A stretch of 64,000 nt of DNA, taken from Paenibacillus sp. FSL R7-0273. Its GTDB lineage: Bacteria > Bacillota > Bacilli > Paenibacillales > Paenibacillaceae. A program made the translations under genes and the position numbers. Below, one piece after another: positions 1-8,198 of the stretch (positions are counted from its first letter, which is position 1; each line of letters begins with the position of its first letter). The stretch covers positions 2,367,501 to 2,431,500 of the forward strand of contig NZ_CP009283.1 of assembly GCF_000758625.1 (NCBI RefSeq), in the 5' to 3' direction. The notes under the pieces were generated by a model that did no database searches, was not told the origin of the DNA, and was given only the letters and a program-made list of their open reading frames with translations.

Positions 1-26
1 TTTACCGGAGTCAGGGGAGCGGGTAT

Positions 27-1400
27 TCACAGGTCATCCCTCCTGCGGAATTTGCTGAGATACAGGCAGTGCTCCAGAATATGCTCAACGGAAGCTTTGC
101 CCTCAGCACGCAGGGAAGGATGGCGGAAGATGGAACGTCCCGGTTTGGCATTCGCCTCGAACATCCAGATATCTTCATCCTGGTCAATGCCCAGGTCAAA
201 GCCGATCTCGCCAAGCAGATGGCGGTGCTGGATTTCCAGCGCTTCAGCGAGCTTGACAGCCGTTGTTTTGGCCCGCTGCAGCACTTCATCCGATCTTGCG
301 CCGAACACCCGACCCAGCGCCTGCTGTGGAGTGAGCAGGGCTCCCCCGTTCTTAAGATGTGTAGTGACACTGCCGCGGCCGGCTTTTTTGGCTCCGATGC
401 CGACTACGACCCACTGGTTGCTGCCGTTTTTATGCATATGGAAGCGGAAGTCGATCGGGCAGGCGTCGATTTCAATCAGGCGGATGCCCTGCTGCACCAC
501 ATAGTTCTGCAGGTGCTGCCCGTGGCGGGAGCGGAGCATCCGCATCAGGCTGTCAAAGCTGGTGAAGCGCAGCAGCACATTTTTGCCGCCTTTACGGTAA
601 CGGGCAAAGTAGCCCTTCTTGGGCAGGTAGGTCAGCCGGTAAATGCCGTGTCCCAGGCTGCCCGCAGACGGCTTGTAGTATACGAAATGATGACGGTCCA
701 GCATATCCCGCATTTTTTCTGAGCTTGGGTTAGAGACGGTCTCAGGGACGTAGCGGTAGGCTGCATTGTCGTTCTCCAGCAGCCGGTATACATCCGATTT
801 GTTGAAGAAGCTCCAGTTGAAATATGGAATCCGCTTCCGCCCGAACCTTTCGCGGAGCTGATTGATGTATGGGGAGGTTTCGGCCCGGCGGCTCGGCAGC
901 CTGTTGTACACGACATCCGGCAGCGGGACCAGTTTGCGCTCGAATTTGTCGCTGGCATTCAGGAAGAAGCCGTTGACCTGCTCCTTCTGCCAGTCAATGT
1001 CGCGCGGCGTGAAGGCAAAGATATAGCATTTGTTGCTGCCCTCGCGCAGCAGCTGCTTGATGAACCCGGTACGTGAGCCGAAGGGGTTGACGGATGAGGT
1101 AGGACCATCGGACAGAATGCCGACCAGCGGACCGAGCTGCACCTCGTCATTCTGCAGATTGCGCAGATAGACGCCGCCCGTTTTGGGAACCTTGATGGCG
1201 CTCTTTACGCCGGAAGCCAGGAACAGATGCTTTCCCGCCCGCTTGATCGGCTTGATCATAGCCGGAATGGCATCCTTGCCGAGCCGCAGCCGGATGTTTT
1301 TTTTGCCGGATAACTTTAGGCTTTTCATCAGTTCACCCGACACATACACAACTCTTTGGGGCTGCTTGGTAAAATGGACGTTGCAAAAAGTGAGACTCAT
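27..1400 (-). CDS. YheC/YheD-type ATP-grasp spore coat-associated protein (copy 1)
   Basis: A 457-aa member of the YheC/YheD family, which is annotated as endospore coat-associated and carries an ATP-grasp fold; the substrate is unknown. Visible marks are the YNRLP motif in the central part, a KPSAGSLGHGI-type glycine-rich loop, and a C-terminal FEANAKPGRSIF block where ATP-grasp enzymes bind metal and nucleotide. The start is taken at 1400 because AAGGAGG lies 8 bases upstream of ATG; a longer in-frame version has no ribosome site. It is the last gene of a three-gene minus-strand run, 13 bases after its neighbour, so co-transcription is likely. The N-terminal part (about residues 1-130) is a beta-rich region seen in YheC/YheD and different from the ATP-grasp core. 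Family assignment is firm; biochemical role is unknown. Confidence 0.88.
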   Translation of the reverse strand: MSLTFCNVHFTKQPQRVVYVSGELMKSLKLSGKKNIRLRLGKDAIPAMIKPIKRAGKHLFLASGVKSAIKVPKTGGVYLRNLQNDEVQLGPLVGILSDGPTSSVNPFGSRTGFIKQLLREGSNKCYIFAFTPRDIDWQKEQVNGFFLNASDKFERKLVPLPDVVYNRLPSRRAETSPYINQLRERFGRKRIPYFNWSFFNKSDVYRLLENDNAAYRYVPETVSNPSSEKMRDMLDRHHFVYYKPSAGSLGHGIYRLTYLPKKGYFARYRKGGKNVLLRFTSFDSLMRMLRSRHGQHLQNYVVQQGIRLIEIDACPIDFRFHMHKNGSNQWVVVGIGAKKAGRGSVTTHLKNGGALLTPQQALGRVFGARSDEVLQRAKTTAVKLAEALEIQHRHLLGEIGFDLGIDQDEDIWMFEANAKPGRSIFRHPSLRAEGKASVEHILEHCLYLSKFRRRDDL

Positions 1401-1413
1401 TGATGAATCCTCC

Positions 1414-2583
1414 TTAGGAACCATTGATTTCATTCTCCTGTCTGTAGCGGAGCGTATTATAGCTGCTGTTTCTGCGGCCTGCCGGCGAGTGCAGCAGCAG
1501 GTGACGCGCATAACGCAGCGGGTTCTCGGCTGCGAGCTTAGCAGCCCGCCTGTCGCCCGTCAGCCGGAACACGGAGCGCCCCGGCTTTGAATTGGCCTCC
1601 AGCAGATAGATTCTGCCTCCGGCATCGATCCCGAAATCGAGTCCCAGCTCTCCGAGCCTTCCGCAGGTTTCCTCCAGCAGCGGAGGGAGGACGGCTGCTG
1701 CAGCGGCCAGCTCTTCATGGAGCTCAGCTCCGGTTGCTCCATACTCTGCAAGCAGAAAGGGCAACACGGCAACGGCCGTGCCTCCGCCGTGCAGGTTGGA
1801 GGTCAGGCTCCCGCAGCCGCCGAGCCGTACAGCCATGCCGGTCAGTGTCCATGCACCGCGGCCGTTCTTCTGCATCAGCACCCGCACATCAAAGGGCTGA
1901 TTCCGGCTGCTGGTCAGATGCAGGTAGGGCTGCATGATGTAGCGGCGGGACCCGGTGAACCGGTGAATCCAGCTGAGGCCCTGGTCAAGCGTTCTGAAGT
2001 GAAGGCGGAACGCCCCGTTGTTCCGGTCCCGTCCGCGGATGCTTAGTCCGCCGCCTTCCTTGCCGCCCAGCAGCCTGGCATGCAGGGTCCGCTTGCCGTG
2101 AGAGCCTGCCTTGGGCTTCAAAAAAACGCCATATTCCCGTTCAGCCAGCATGGAGCCGAGGCCGTCCGGACCGGTGTAGAGTCTCGTCTCCGGAAGCAGT
2201 GATGCCACGGCTGGGCTGCGCCGGAGAAGCTCATACACCCTCCATTTATCAGGCAGCCCCCTTGACCAGGGAACGGTGCGGGATAGTGCGGAGAGTGCGG
2301 CGGCAGCCGCTTTTTTCTCCTGCGGGCTCGAATACAAACAGCGGTTGTACAGGATATCAGGCGGAGGCGCCACCGTCTGCTGCCAGTGGCCCCCGCTCCA
2401 GGTATAGCCTGTTATGGAGCTGCCGTTATCAGCAACATCCTCCGGGTGGAATACAAGCACCTTCAGATCAAACAGCGGGGCCGCAGCGCTAAGCTGGCTG
2501 CAGAATTCCGGCTCTGCAATCGGCGGATTCCCCTGGCGGCGGCCGGTCATTATTCCGAGGAAGCCCTGTGCTGTCTCTGTCAT
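1414..2583 (-). CDS. YheC/YheD-type ATP-grasp protein (copy 2, shorter N-terminus)
   Basis: A 389-aa second member of the family. It has the same core landmarks as its neighbours: YNRCL in place of YNRLP, a KPKAGSHGKRTL glycine-rich loop, and a C-terminal LEANSKPGRSVF motif. It is about 70 residues shorter than the other two because the long beta-rich N-terminal region is missing and the protein begins almost directly at MTETAQGFLGIMTGRR. The start at 2583 has AAGGAGGG 6 bases upstream. The gene lies 10 bases after the stop of copy 3 and 13 bases before copy 1. Base composition is GC-rich with long Ala/Leu/Gly runs. Function is inferred only from family membership and context. Confidence 0.87.
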   Translation of the reverse strand: MTETAQGFLGIMTGRRQGNPPIAEPEFCSQLSAAAPLFDLKVLVFHPEDVADNGSSITGYTWSGGHWQQTVAPPPDILYNRCLYSSPQEKKAAAAALSALSRTVPWSRGLPDKWRVYELLRRSPAVASLLPETRLYTGPDGLGSMLAEREYGVFLKPKAGSHGKRTLHARLLGGKEGGGLSIRGRDRNNGAFRLHFRTLDQGLSWIHRFTGSRRYIMQPYLHLTSSRNQPFDVRVLMQKNGRGAWTLTGMAVRLGGCGSLTSNLHGGGTAVAVLPFLLAEYGATGAELHEELAAAAAVLPPLLEETCGRLGELGLDFGIDAGGRIYLLEANSKPGRSVFRLTGDRRAAKLAAENPLRYARHLLLHSPAGRRNSSYNTLRYRQENEINGS

Positions 2584-2593
2584 AATGCCCTCC

Positions 2594-3961
2594 TTATAAC
2601 CCGGCCAGATAACGGCAATATAGAATCATCTGTTTAACGGACGGTCTGATTTTCTGGTCATTTAGCGGGGTGTTGTCATTTTTAGACGGCTTGGAGTTGA
2701 CCTCAAGCAGCCAGATTCTTCCGGACTGGTCCAGGGCGAGGTCAATGCCCAGCTCCCCGAAGTGTGCCGGGATAAAGGTCTCGACACCTCTGGCAATTGC
2801 CAGTGCCGCCCGGGGAAGCTGCACCTGCGAGCTCTCTTTCATTCCCGCCGGGAGATTGCTTTTACTGATGGCTTCCTTTACGGTGCTTAGCGTGCCGCCC
2901 CGGGCCAGGTTAGAGACGAAATGGTTGCTTCCGGCCGTACGGGCCACAATGGAGGTGACGCCCCATTTGCCGGTTCCGTTCTTCTGCACCAGTGCCCGGA
3001 AATCTACCGGCCGCTTGCCGAGCTCCATCAGAGGGAGACCCTGCTGAATCTGGAAGCGGGTGGTTTTCATCTTGGGGGAGATCGACTGGAACAGCTTTGC
3101 CAGACTGGGATAGCTCTGCTTGCGGGTGCCCATTGGCGTTGTGGACAGCAGCCGGTAGCCGCCGCCTTCTTCTCTGGAGATGCGCAGGATGCCTTTGCCC
3201 AGACTTCCGCGTACGGGCTTCAGGAAGACGCTGGAGTAGCTGTTGCACATTTTTTTGAGGACGGCAAAACCGTTAAAGGCGTGCGATTCCGGCAAATACC
3301 GCTGCAGGGCGGCATCCTGGGCCAGTGCTTCGAATACCTCGGTTTTGTCAAGGAACTTCTCATTGAAGAAATGGGTTCCGTAGCGGGATTTTACATCCGC
3401 CAGAAAATGCTGTACGCTAGGTTTGTTCTCCACCTTGCGCGTAGTAAGCCGATTGTTGATTACATCGGCGACAGGAAGACTCAGCTTCCGCCAGCCCTCG
3501 TCGTATACCCAGCCCTGGATGGAAGAGCTGCGTGTCTCCAGCGCTTCCGGGGTAAAGAAATATACATAGGCACCTTGTGCTTGGCAGGCATTGGTAAGCT
3601 CCCGGCAGAACATCGTGATCTGTCCGAACACTCTGTCCGGCTGGTCCGGATGGTCGCGGCTCACCAGCACTCCGATCAGCGGCCCGAGCCGCAGGGTGCG
3701 GCTTCCGGTGCTGTAGGTCGCATTCAGTGAAGGACGTCCTCTCCAGCCGAGCCGGCGGGCCAGCCCTTCGCTAACGCGCAGGCTGTCTGCTTTGGGGACC
3801 GGAATGACAGTGACCTCCTGTCTGAATGAGCCGAAGCTCAGCTGGATGACGCCGTGAGCCGGTATTTTGAGCCTTTTCATTGATTTGTCGCCAAGCATTA
3901 TCGCGTTTTCCTGCAGGATGCCCGAGTGGACCGTTTGGACCGGGATCTTGAACTTAGACAT
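2594..3961 (-). CDS. YheC/YheD-type ATP-grasp protein (copy 3, first in the cluster)
   Basis: A 455-aa YheC/YheD-family protein and the promoter-proximal gene of the tandem cluster. The start at 3961 (MSKFKIPVQTV) is preceded by AAGGAGA 6-7 bases upstream; an extended in-frame start at 3988 lacks one. It contains the INNRL motif (the YNRLP equivalent), a KPVRGSLGKGI loop and the C-terminal LEVNSKPSKND block, in which the usual G-R-S after KP is changed to S-K-N-D. The long N-terminal domain resembles that of copy 1. It is divergent from yheA across 190 bases; in B. subtilis yheA, yheB, yheC and yheD are also neighbours. Likely expressed during sporulation by analogy, but I could not see a clear sporulation promoter. 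Confidence 0.88.
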   Translation of the reverse strand: MSKFKIPVQTVHSGILQENAIMLGDKSMKRLKIPAHGVIQLSFGSFRQEVTVIPVPKADSLRVSEGLARRLGWRGRPSLNATYSTGSRTLRLGPLIGVLVSRDHPDQPDRVFGQITMFCRELTNACQAQGAYVYFFTPEALETRSSSIQGWVYDEGWRKLSLPVADVINNRLTTRKVENKPSVQHFLADVKSRYGTHFFNEKFLDKTEVFEALAQDAALQRYLPESHAFNGFAVLKKMCNSYSSVFLKPVRGSLGKGILRISREEGGGYRLLSTTPMGTRKQSYPSLAKLFQSISPKMKTTRFQIQQGLPLMELGKRPVDFRALVQKNGTGKWGVTSIVARTAGSNHFVSNLARGGTLSTVKEAISKSNLPAGMKESSQVQLPRAALAIARGVETFIPAHFGELGIDLALDQSGRIWLLEVNSKPSKNDNTPLNDQKIRPSVKQMILYCRYLAGL

Positions 3962-4152
3962 CGTGGATCTCCTTCCGGTAGGCAGCATGATGCCGGCAAT
4001 TATGAATCATAAGGGTTACATATCATTCATCATATGGAGACATCTGACCCTTGGTGATTGACCTATTCTGTAAAAAGCCGTGCCGGGCGTAAATCGCTAT
4101 TGCAGCAGGCGGCAGACCGCAGACACAACAACAAATTTCAGGAGGTAACACA

Positions 4153-4494
4153 ATGAACGTAATCGACAAGGCCCATGAGCTGGCCAGAGCCATTAAAGAA
4201 AGCACGGAATTCTCCGATATCAGCAGCGCCATGAAGGTGATTGAAGCCGATCCGGAAAGCAAGCAGATGCTGGACAATTTCCGCCAGAACCAGATTGAGC
4301 TGCAGCAGCGGATGATGAACGGGGAAATGCCTCCACAGGAGGAAATGGAAAAGATGGAGAAGCTGTTCGAGGTGCTGAACCTGAATCTCGGCATCCGCCG
4401 GCTGTTCGACGCTGAGCGCCGCCTCAGTGTTGTCATTGAAGATGTGAACAAGATCATTACGGACAGCCTGTCGCAGATGTACGGCGGACAATAA
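4153..4494 (+). CDS. yheA: YheA, YlbF/YmcA-family protein
   Basis: A 113-aa all-helical protein of the YlbF/YheA family (UPF0342). The centre, with ADPESKQMLDNFRQNQ followed by LQQRMMNGE and a PPQEEMEKME stretch, resembles B. subtilis YheA in the same positions. YlbF and YmcA act with YaaT in RNA processing and developmental control; YheA itself has no settled role. The start has CAGGAGG 7-8 bases upstream. It is followed by a strong two-way terminator shared with the convergent gene at 4588. The gene order with the YheC/YheD genes matches Bacillus except that yheB is absent here. Confidence 0.9.
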   Translation: MNVIDKAHELARAIKESTEFSDISSAMKVIEADPESKQMLDNFRQNQIELQQRMMNGEMPPQEEMEKMEKLFEVLNLNLGIRRLFDAERRLSVVIEDVNKIITDSLSQMYGGQ

Positions 4495-4522
4495 TCATCA
4501 CTGCTCCTGCTGGAGCACAATA

Positions 4523-4570
4523 AGCAAAAGGGGACTCCCCGGCCGGCTGGCTGGAGAATCCCCTTTTTGT
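4523..4570. terminator. Bidirectional terminator between yheA and the 4588 gene
   Basis: The arms AAAAGGGGA-CTCC and GGAG-AATCCCCTTTT form a long hairpin with A/T tails on both sides, suiting the convergent genes. Confidence 0.8.
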
Positions 4571-4587
4571 TTGCTTTGCCTGTTCTG

Positions 4588-5163
4588 CTAATCCTGCTTG
4601 CCTTCAACGGCGCAGAGCAGAATGCCGGCTGCCAGCCCGAGTCTGCGGTCAAGCTGGCCGGTGCGGTCGCCGGAGAAATCGGCGGTTATTTTGGTGACGA
4701 ACGGATTGATATTCTGGCTGTAGGTCGGAATCGGGTCCCCCTGCAGCTCGATGCTGTACTTCTGGGGAATAAAAGAAATCACCCGGCGCAGCAGTGCCAT
4801 AAAGGTGCTGTCTTCCTTAATCAGGCCCAGCTCCTGGTCATGCCTGTCGAGAATGATCCATTCATCCTTAAGAATCGACTTGAGCCCCTTGCGGCGGAGC
4901 GCACCTACATGCTCACCAGTCTCGGAATCGATCACGTCAAAGGTAACACTGAAGTCGATAATACTCCGTGCCTTGATCCGCAAAAGCTCCCGCTGCATCG
5001 ATTCATCCGTGTAGAGCGCAATGTCCTCCTTTAGCTTAAACGCCTTCATCTGCGAATAAAGCACCAGCTCCTCAGAGCTGTTATAAATGTGCAGCTTGGT
5101 GCTCATAATCGAAAAAACCTTTTTACGGATCGTATACTCCGTGTAGCCATATGCCTGATTCAA
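4588..5163 (-). CDS. LURP-one-related/YxjI-like (Tubby-like fold) protein
   Basis: A 191-aa protein resembling the LURP-one-related/YxjI family, which shares a Tubby-like beta barrel with phospholipid scramblases. Supporting features are alternating beta strands with KARSIIDFSVTFDVID, a basic ALRRKGLKSILKDEW turn, and a WIILDRHDQELGLIKED stretch typical of the barrel. The start is placed at a TTG at 5163, because AGGAGG lies 9 bases upstream and an upstream ATG at 5196 would sit ahead of that site. No signal peptide is seen. Substrate and role are unknown. Alternative starts inside the ORF (an ATG about 29 codons in) cannot be excluded. Confidence 0.6.
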   Translation of the reverse strand: MNQAYGYTEYTIRKKVFSIMSTKLHIYNSSEELVLYSQMKAFKLKEDIALYTDESMQRELLRIKARSIIDFSVTFDVIDSETGEHVGALRRKGLKSILKDEWIILDRHDQELGLIKEDSTFMALLRRVISFIPQKYSIELQGDPIPTYSQNINPFVTKITADFSGDRTGQLDRRLGLAAGILLCAVEGKQD

Positions 5164-5325
5164 GTGCGATCGCCTCCTAATAATTGTATCCATCATCTCA
5201 TATGACTGCGGGCGGTGCTATAGCATTTTACCTGGGCGGGTTCAAAATTTTGCAGACTTGTCTCATAAATCCCTGGGGCGGCTCATAGAGTAGAGATATA
5301 GATTCAGTTGAAGGAGCTGTTTGAC

Positions 5326-5610
5326 ATGAAAAAAAGAAACAAGTTCAAGCACGTCATGTATCTGCTGATTGCGCTGGCTATGCTGCTCTATGCGCTGCCG
5401 CAGCTGTCGTTCCAGAACGGTCCAAGCTGGGTGCTGGGCTTCGGCGTAGTCTGGTGCGTATTTGCTTTTCTGATTATTGCCGCTCATCTGCATTTCATCA
5501 TCGGGGTGGATGAGGAGAAGCAGAAGCAGCTGGAGGCGGTCCGCAAGCACAAGCTGGAGCAGTGGCAGGGCAAATGGAACGAGGAAGCGAGAATGTCACA
5601 GCGTCTGTAG
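5326..5610 (+). CDS. Small two-helix membrane protein, unknown function
   Basis: A 94-aa protein with a basic N-terminus, two predicted transmembrane helices (about residues 8-27 and 36-62) and a charged, probably cytoplasmic helical tail rich in Lys, Glu and Gln. The start at 5326 follows AAGGAG by 9 bases. I do not recognise the family; small proteins of this pattern are common in Paenibacillus and are usually labelled hypothetical. It stands alone between a divergent gene and the ytoI promoter, with its own terminator. Confidence 0.75.
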   Translation: MKKRNKFKHVMYLLIALAMLLYALPQLSFQNGPSWVLGFGVVWCVFAFLIIAAHLHFIIGVDEEKQKQLEAVRKHKLEQWQGKWNEEARMSQRL

Positions 5611-5638
5611 TCTGAACACACCTGAAGCGCGATCCAGA

Positions 5639-5674
5639 GGCCTGGCTGCCGGAAACGGCGGTCCGGGCTTTTTT
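5639..5674 (+). terminator. Intrinsic terminator after the 5326 gene
   Basis: A GC-rich stem formed by GCCTGGCTGCCG and CGGCGGTCCGGGC around GAAA is followed by six T. Confidence 0.8.
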
Positions 5675-5723
5675 GGTGTGAAAATCATTCACGGAGTTAC
5701 CTTATTTGGCGTCCTGCGGGCGG

Positions 5724-5752
5724 TTGTACTCTGTAAATTCCGGCTGTATAAT
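5724..5752 (+). promoter_or_regulatory. Sigma-A promoter of ytoI
   Basis: TTGTAC and a perfect TATAAT are separated by 17 bases, about 40 bases ahead of the ytoI start. The region just downstream contains AGTACAGAAT followed by AGTACAGATT, a near-perfect tandem 10-mer. Confidence 0.75.
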
Positions 5753-5793
5753 GAGTACAGAATAGTACAGATTGGGGTATGGGGGTGTAACAG

Positions 5794-7128
5794 TTGGAAG
5801 GACAAGGCGATAACATTACAAAGCATGAACAACTGCTGCAGCATATCGAAGGTCTCAAGGTAGGCACCAAAATTTCTGTACGCAAGCTGGCGAAGGAAAT
5901 GGTAGTGAGTGAGGGGACGGCTTACCGGGCGGTGAAGGAGGCTGAGAACCTCGGCATTGTGATTACGAAGGAGCGGATTGGCACCGTCCGTGTCGAAAAG
6001 AAGCCGCGGAACATTTCCGATCAGCTTACCTTCGCGGATGTTGTGGACATTGTAGAGGGGCATGTGCTCGGCGGGGCTGACGGTTTGAACAAGCACCTGC
6101 ATAAATATATAATCGGCGCGATGAAGGTCGATGCTATGATCCGTTATATTGATGCCGACAGCCTGCTGATCGTGGGGAACCGCGACGATGTGCATTCGCT
6201 GGCCCTGGAGCAGGGGGCGGGGGTGCTGGTAACGGGCGGCTTCGGGACAAGCCGTGAGGTCAAAGCGCTGGCGGACGAGCTGGATCTGCCGGTGATATCC
6301 TCAAGACATGATACGTTTACAGTGGCCTCGATGATTAACCGGGCGATCTTCGACCGGCTGATTAAGAAAAAGATCATGCTGGTCGAGGATATCCTGGAGA
6401 GCAAGCCGCGGCTGAACACGCTTAAGATTTCCAGTACGGTCGGTGAGCTGCGGCAGCTGGCACTCTCCAGCGGGGAGCAGCGCTTTGCCGTAACGGATGA
6501 ATGGAACCGTGTCATCGGGATTGTCGGCCGGCGTGATGTCGAGGAGCTGCAGGAGGGGCAGAGTATTGAAAAAGCGATGGTCCGCAGCCCGGTAACAGCG
6601 GCGCTGCAGACCTCGCTGGCTTCGGCGGCGCAGATCATGATGTGGGAGGGGATTGACTTCCTGCCGATTGTGGACCGCAACCGCAAGCTGATCGGTTCGC
6701 TGACCCGCCGCGAGGTGCTGCAGAGCCTGCGCGATGTCAGCAACCAGCCGCAGCTGGGCGAGACGTTCGATCATCTGATCTGGAACGGCTTTGCCGAGGA
6801 GCGGGATGAGGAAGGCAAGCTGTTCTTCCACGGCTTCATTACGCCGCAGATGGCGACAGACCTGGGTACCATTTCCGAGGGCGTACTGTCCACACTGATG
6901 ACCCGGTCTGCCTTTAAAGCGGCCAAGGATATTACAGGCAACGACTATGTGCTGGACAATATGTCTACTTATTTTATCCGTCCGGTGCAGATTGAGCACT
7001 CGGTTATTGTGATGCCCAAGCTGCTGGAGATCAGCCGCCGGACCTGCAAGCTGGAGATCGAAATCAGCCACAATGACACGATGGTCGCCAAGGCCGTGCT
7101 GATGCTGCAGTCAATTGATCACGGGTAA
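5794..7128 (+). CDS. ytoI: YtoI: HTH-DRTGG-CBS-hotdog regulatory protein
   Basis: A 444-aa protein with the domain series of B. subtilis YtoI: a winged-helix-like N-terminus (about 5-60, VSEGTAYRAVKEAENLG), a DRTGG domain (about 75-190), a CBS pair (about 195-310, with two inter-CBS blocks ending GRRDVEEL and TRREVLQS) and a C-terminal hotdog fold (about 335-440, resembling acyl-CoA thioesterases). CBS and DRTGG modules bind adenine or cyclic nucleotides, so a nucleotide-responsive regulator is plausible; the ligand is unknown. The start is TTG, preceded by GGGGGT about 8 bases upstream. In B. subtilis ytoI also lies next to the ytpI-ytrH-ytrI-dnaE group, but the nrnA gene found there is absent here. 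Confidence 0.9.
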   Translation: MEGQGDNITKHEQLLQHIEGLKVGTKISVRKLAKEMVVSEGTAYRAVKEAENLGIVITKERIGTVRVEKKPRNISDQLTFADVVDIVEGHVLGGADGLNKHLHKYIIGAMKVDAMIRYIDADSLLIVGNRDDVHSLALEQGAGVLVTGGFGTSREVKALADELDLPVISSRHDTFTVASMINRAIFDRLIKKKIMLVEDILESKPRLNTLKISSTVGELRQLALSSGEQRFAVTDEWNRVIGIVGRRDVEELQEGQSIEKAMVRSPVTAALQTSLASAAQIMMWEGIDFLPIVDRNRKLIGSLTRREVLQSLRDVSNQPQLGETFDHLIWNGFAEERDEEGKLFFHGFITPQMATDLGTISEGVLSTLMTRSAFKAAKDITGNDYVLDNMSTYFIRPVQIEHSVIVMPKLLEISRRTCKLEIEISHNDTMVAKAVLMLQSIDHG

Positions 7129-7141
7129 GAAGTTTATGAAG

Positions 7142-7173
7142 AGAGACCGCTCTTATGGGCAGTCTCTTTTTTT
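7142..7173 (+). terminator. Terminator of ytoI
   Basis: AGAGACCGCTC and GGGCAGTCTCT pair around TTAT, followed by seven T. Confidence 0.8.
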
Positions 7174-7255
7174 ACTATTATTATGTTGAAGTAGAATTGG
7201 AAAATCCCGGTCCGGTAGCAGACTGCTGCTGTACATGCATTAGGCATTTATATAG

Positions 7256-7560
7256 ATTGAACTTAAGAATTTATGTTAAGGGAAGAGTGACGGAGGAGAA
7301 TTTTGGAACTGGAGGAGCGGTAGCGACCGCCTTTGTCTGCGGATTTCAACCGTTAGAAACGGTATAAATCAAGAAATCTGCAGACAACAGCGGCTGGAAG
7401 TCCAAACATTCTCTGGAGTCACATGCAATCCCAAAACAGCAATATTATTAGTTCAATTTATATAGTTGGATTTTTGATACTTAAATCGGTTAGAAACCTA
7501 TCCTTATAAAAATTAGATGGAAAATCATCACTTATTTCAGGCCGAAAGCGCCATCTGGGG
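7256..7560. repeat. Structured non-coding element, possibly a dispersed repeat
   Basis: This part of a 640-base gene-free stretch is dense in inverted repeats: GCGGT-AGCG-ACCGC (7317-7330), then arms TGTCTGCGGATTT (7334-7346) and AAATCTGCAGACA (7374-7386), which enclose a further ACCGTT-AGA-AACGGT hairpin (7349-7363). No supported ORF crosses it. From memory, similar GGAGCGGTAGCGACCGCC-type sequences recur between genes in Paenibacillus, but I cannot verify that here and no second copy is in this window. The boundaries are approximate. Confidence 0.45.
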
Positions 7561-7768
7561 CGAAAATGCTGGAATTAAGTAACCTTTTTACAACTAATAT
7601 CATATTTTCGGTCATTATCAGGAAATTAGGTGTCAATTTTCTACTTAGCTCCCTTTACAGAAGTAGCGCGCGGCGGAAGGGGACTGTTGTACATTACAGA
7701 ATCAGGTTGTACAAACAAACACCAGAATCAAAATTACACATCACATCACACAAACAAGCTTCACGGGC
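7561..7768. other. Gene-free AT-rich spacer
   Basis: The remainder of the gap before ytpI. Two short overlapping reading frames are present, but neither has a ribosome site or a recognisable protein. I see no RNA gene or terminator in it. Confidence 0.5.
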
Positions 7769-8071
7769 TTAAGCCTTCCGCCTGCTCCGGCTGTAATACC
7801 CGTAGCTGCGCAGCCCGGAGAAAATATTAAACGCCCCGATGACCAGAAACACCGCCTCCACAATAACGCTGAGCGTTGAGCCGCGGAACAGAAACATCGA
7901 CATCAGTGACAGAGTAACCAGCATAGCCCCGAGCAGCACGTTCATGATGGAGCGCCGGCGGCCTTTTTCAAGCGGGTCGGAGGTCCGGCGTGAGGAGAGG
8001 CTGTACGCGGCGGCACCCGTCATAAAAACAACAAGCAGGATGAACAGCAGATACTTGATCAGCATAATCAT
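7769..8071 (-). CDS. ytpI: YtpI family membrane protein
   Basis: A 100-aa protein with three hydrophobic helices (about 3-23, 42-61 and 65-87) separated by a short basic loop (SSRRTSDPLEKGRRRS), matching the YtpI family in size and layout. B. subtilis ytpI sits in the same place, next to ytrH/ytrI. The start at 8071 has AAAGGAG about 10 bases upstream; another Met two codons on is less likely. Molecular function is unknown. Confidence 0.8.
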   Translation of the reverse strand: MIMLIKYLLFILLVVFMTGAAAYSLSSRRTSDPLEKGRRRSIMNVLLGAMLVTLSLMSMFLFRGSTLSVIVEAVFLVIGAFNIFSGLRSYGYYSRSRRKA

Positions 8072-8198
8072 GGACAGGCAGCTCCTTTATCAGTCAATAA
8101 TAAAGAACAGTTTAGTCCTCTGCGCGGCTTCTGTTTGCCTATATACCTGCCCATATTGTAGCACGGCTGCCGCCGGGGTGCCCGGATTAATCTGCGGC

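Noticed and set aside
69..722. Long plus-strand ORFs opposite the first YheC/YheD gene
   Set aside because: No ribosome site, no recognisable family, and they lie fully inside a gene with clear motifs on the other strand.
7155..7367. 70-aa ORF across the ytoI terminator and structured element
   Set aside because: Begins inside the terminator, has no ribosome site and would translate the hairpins.
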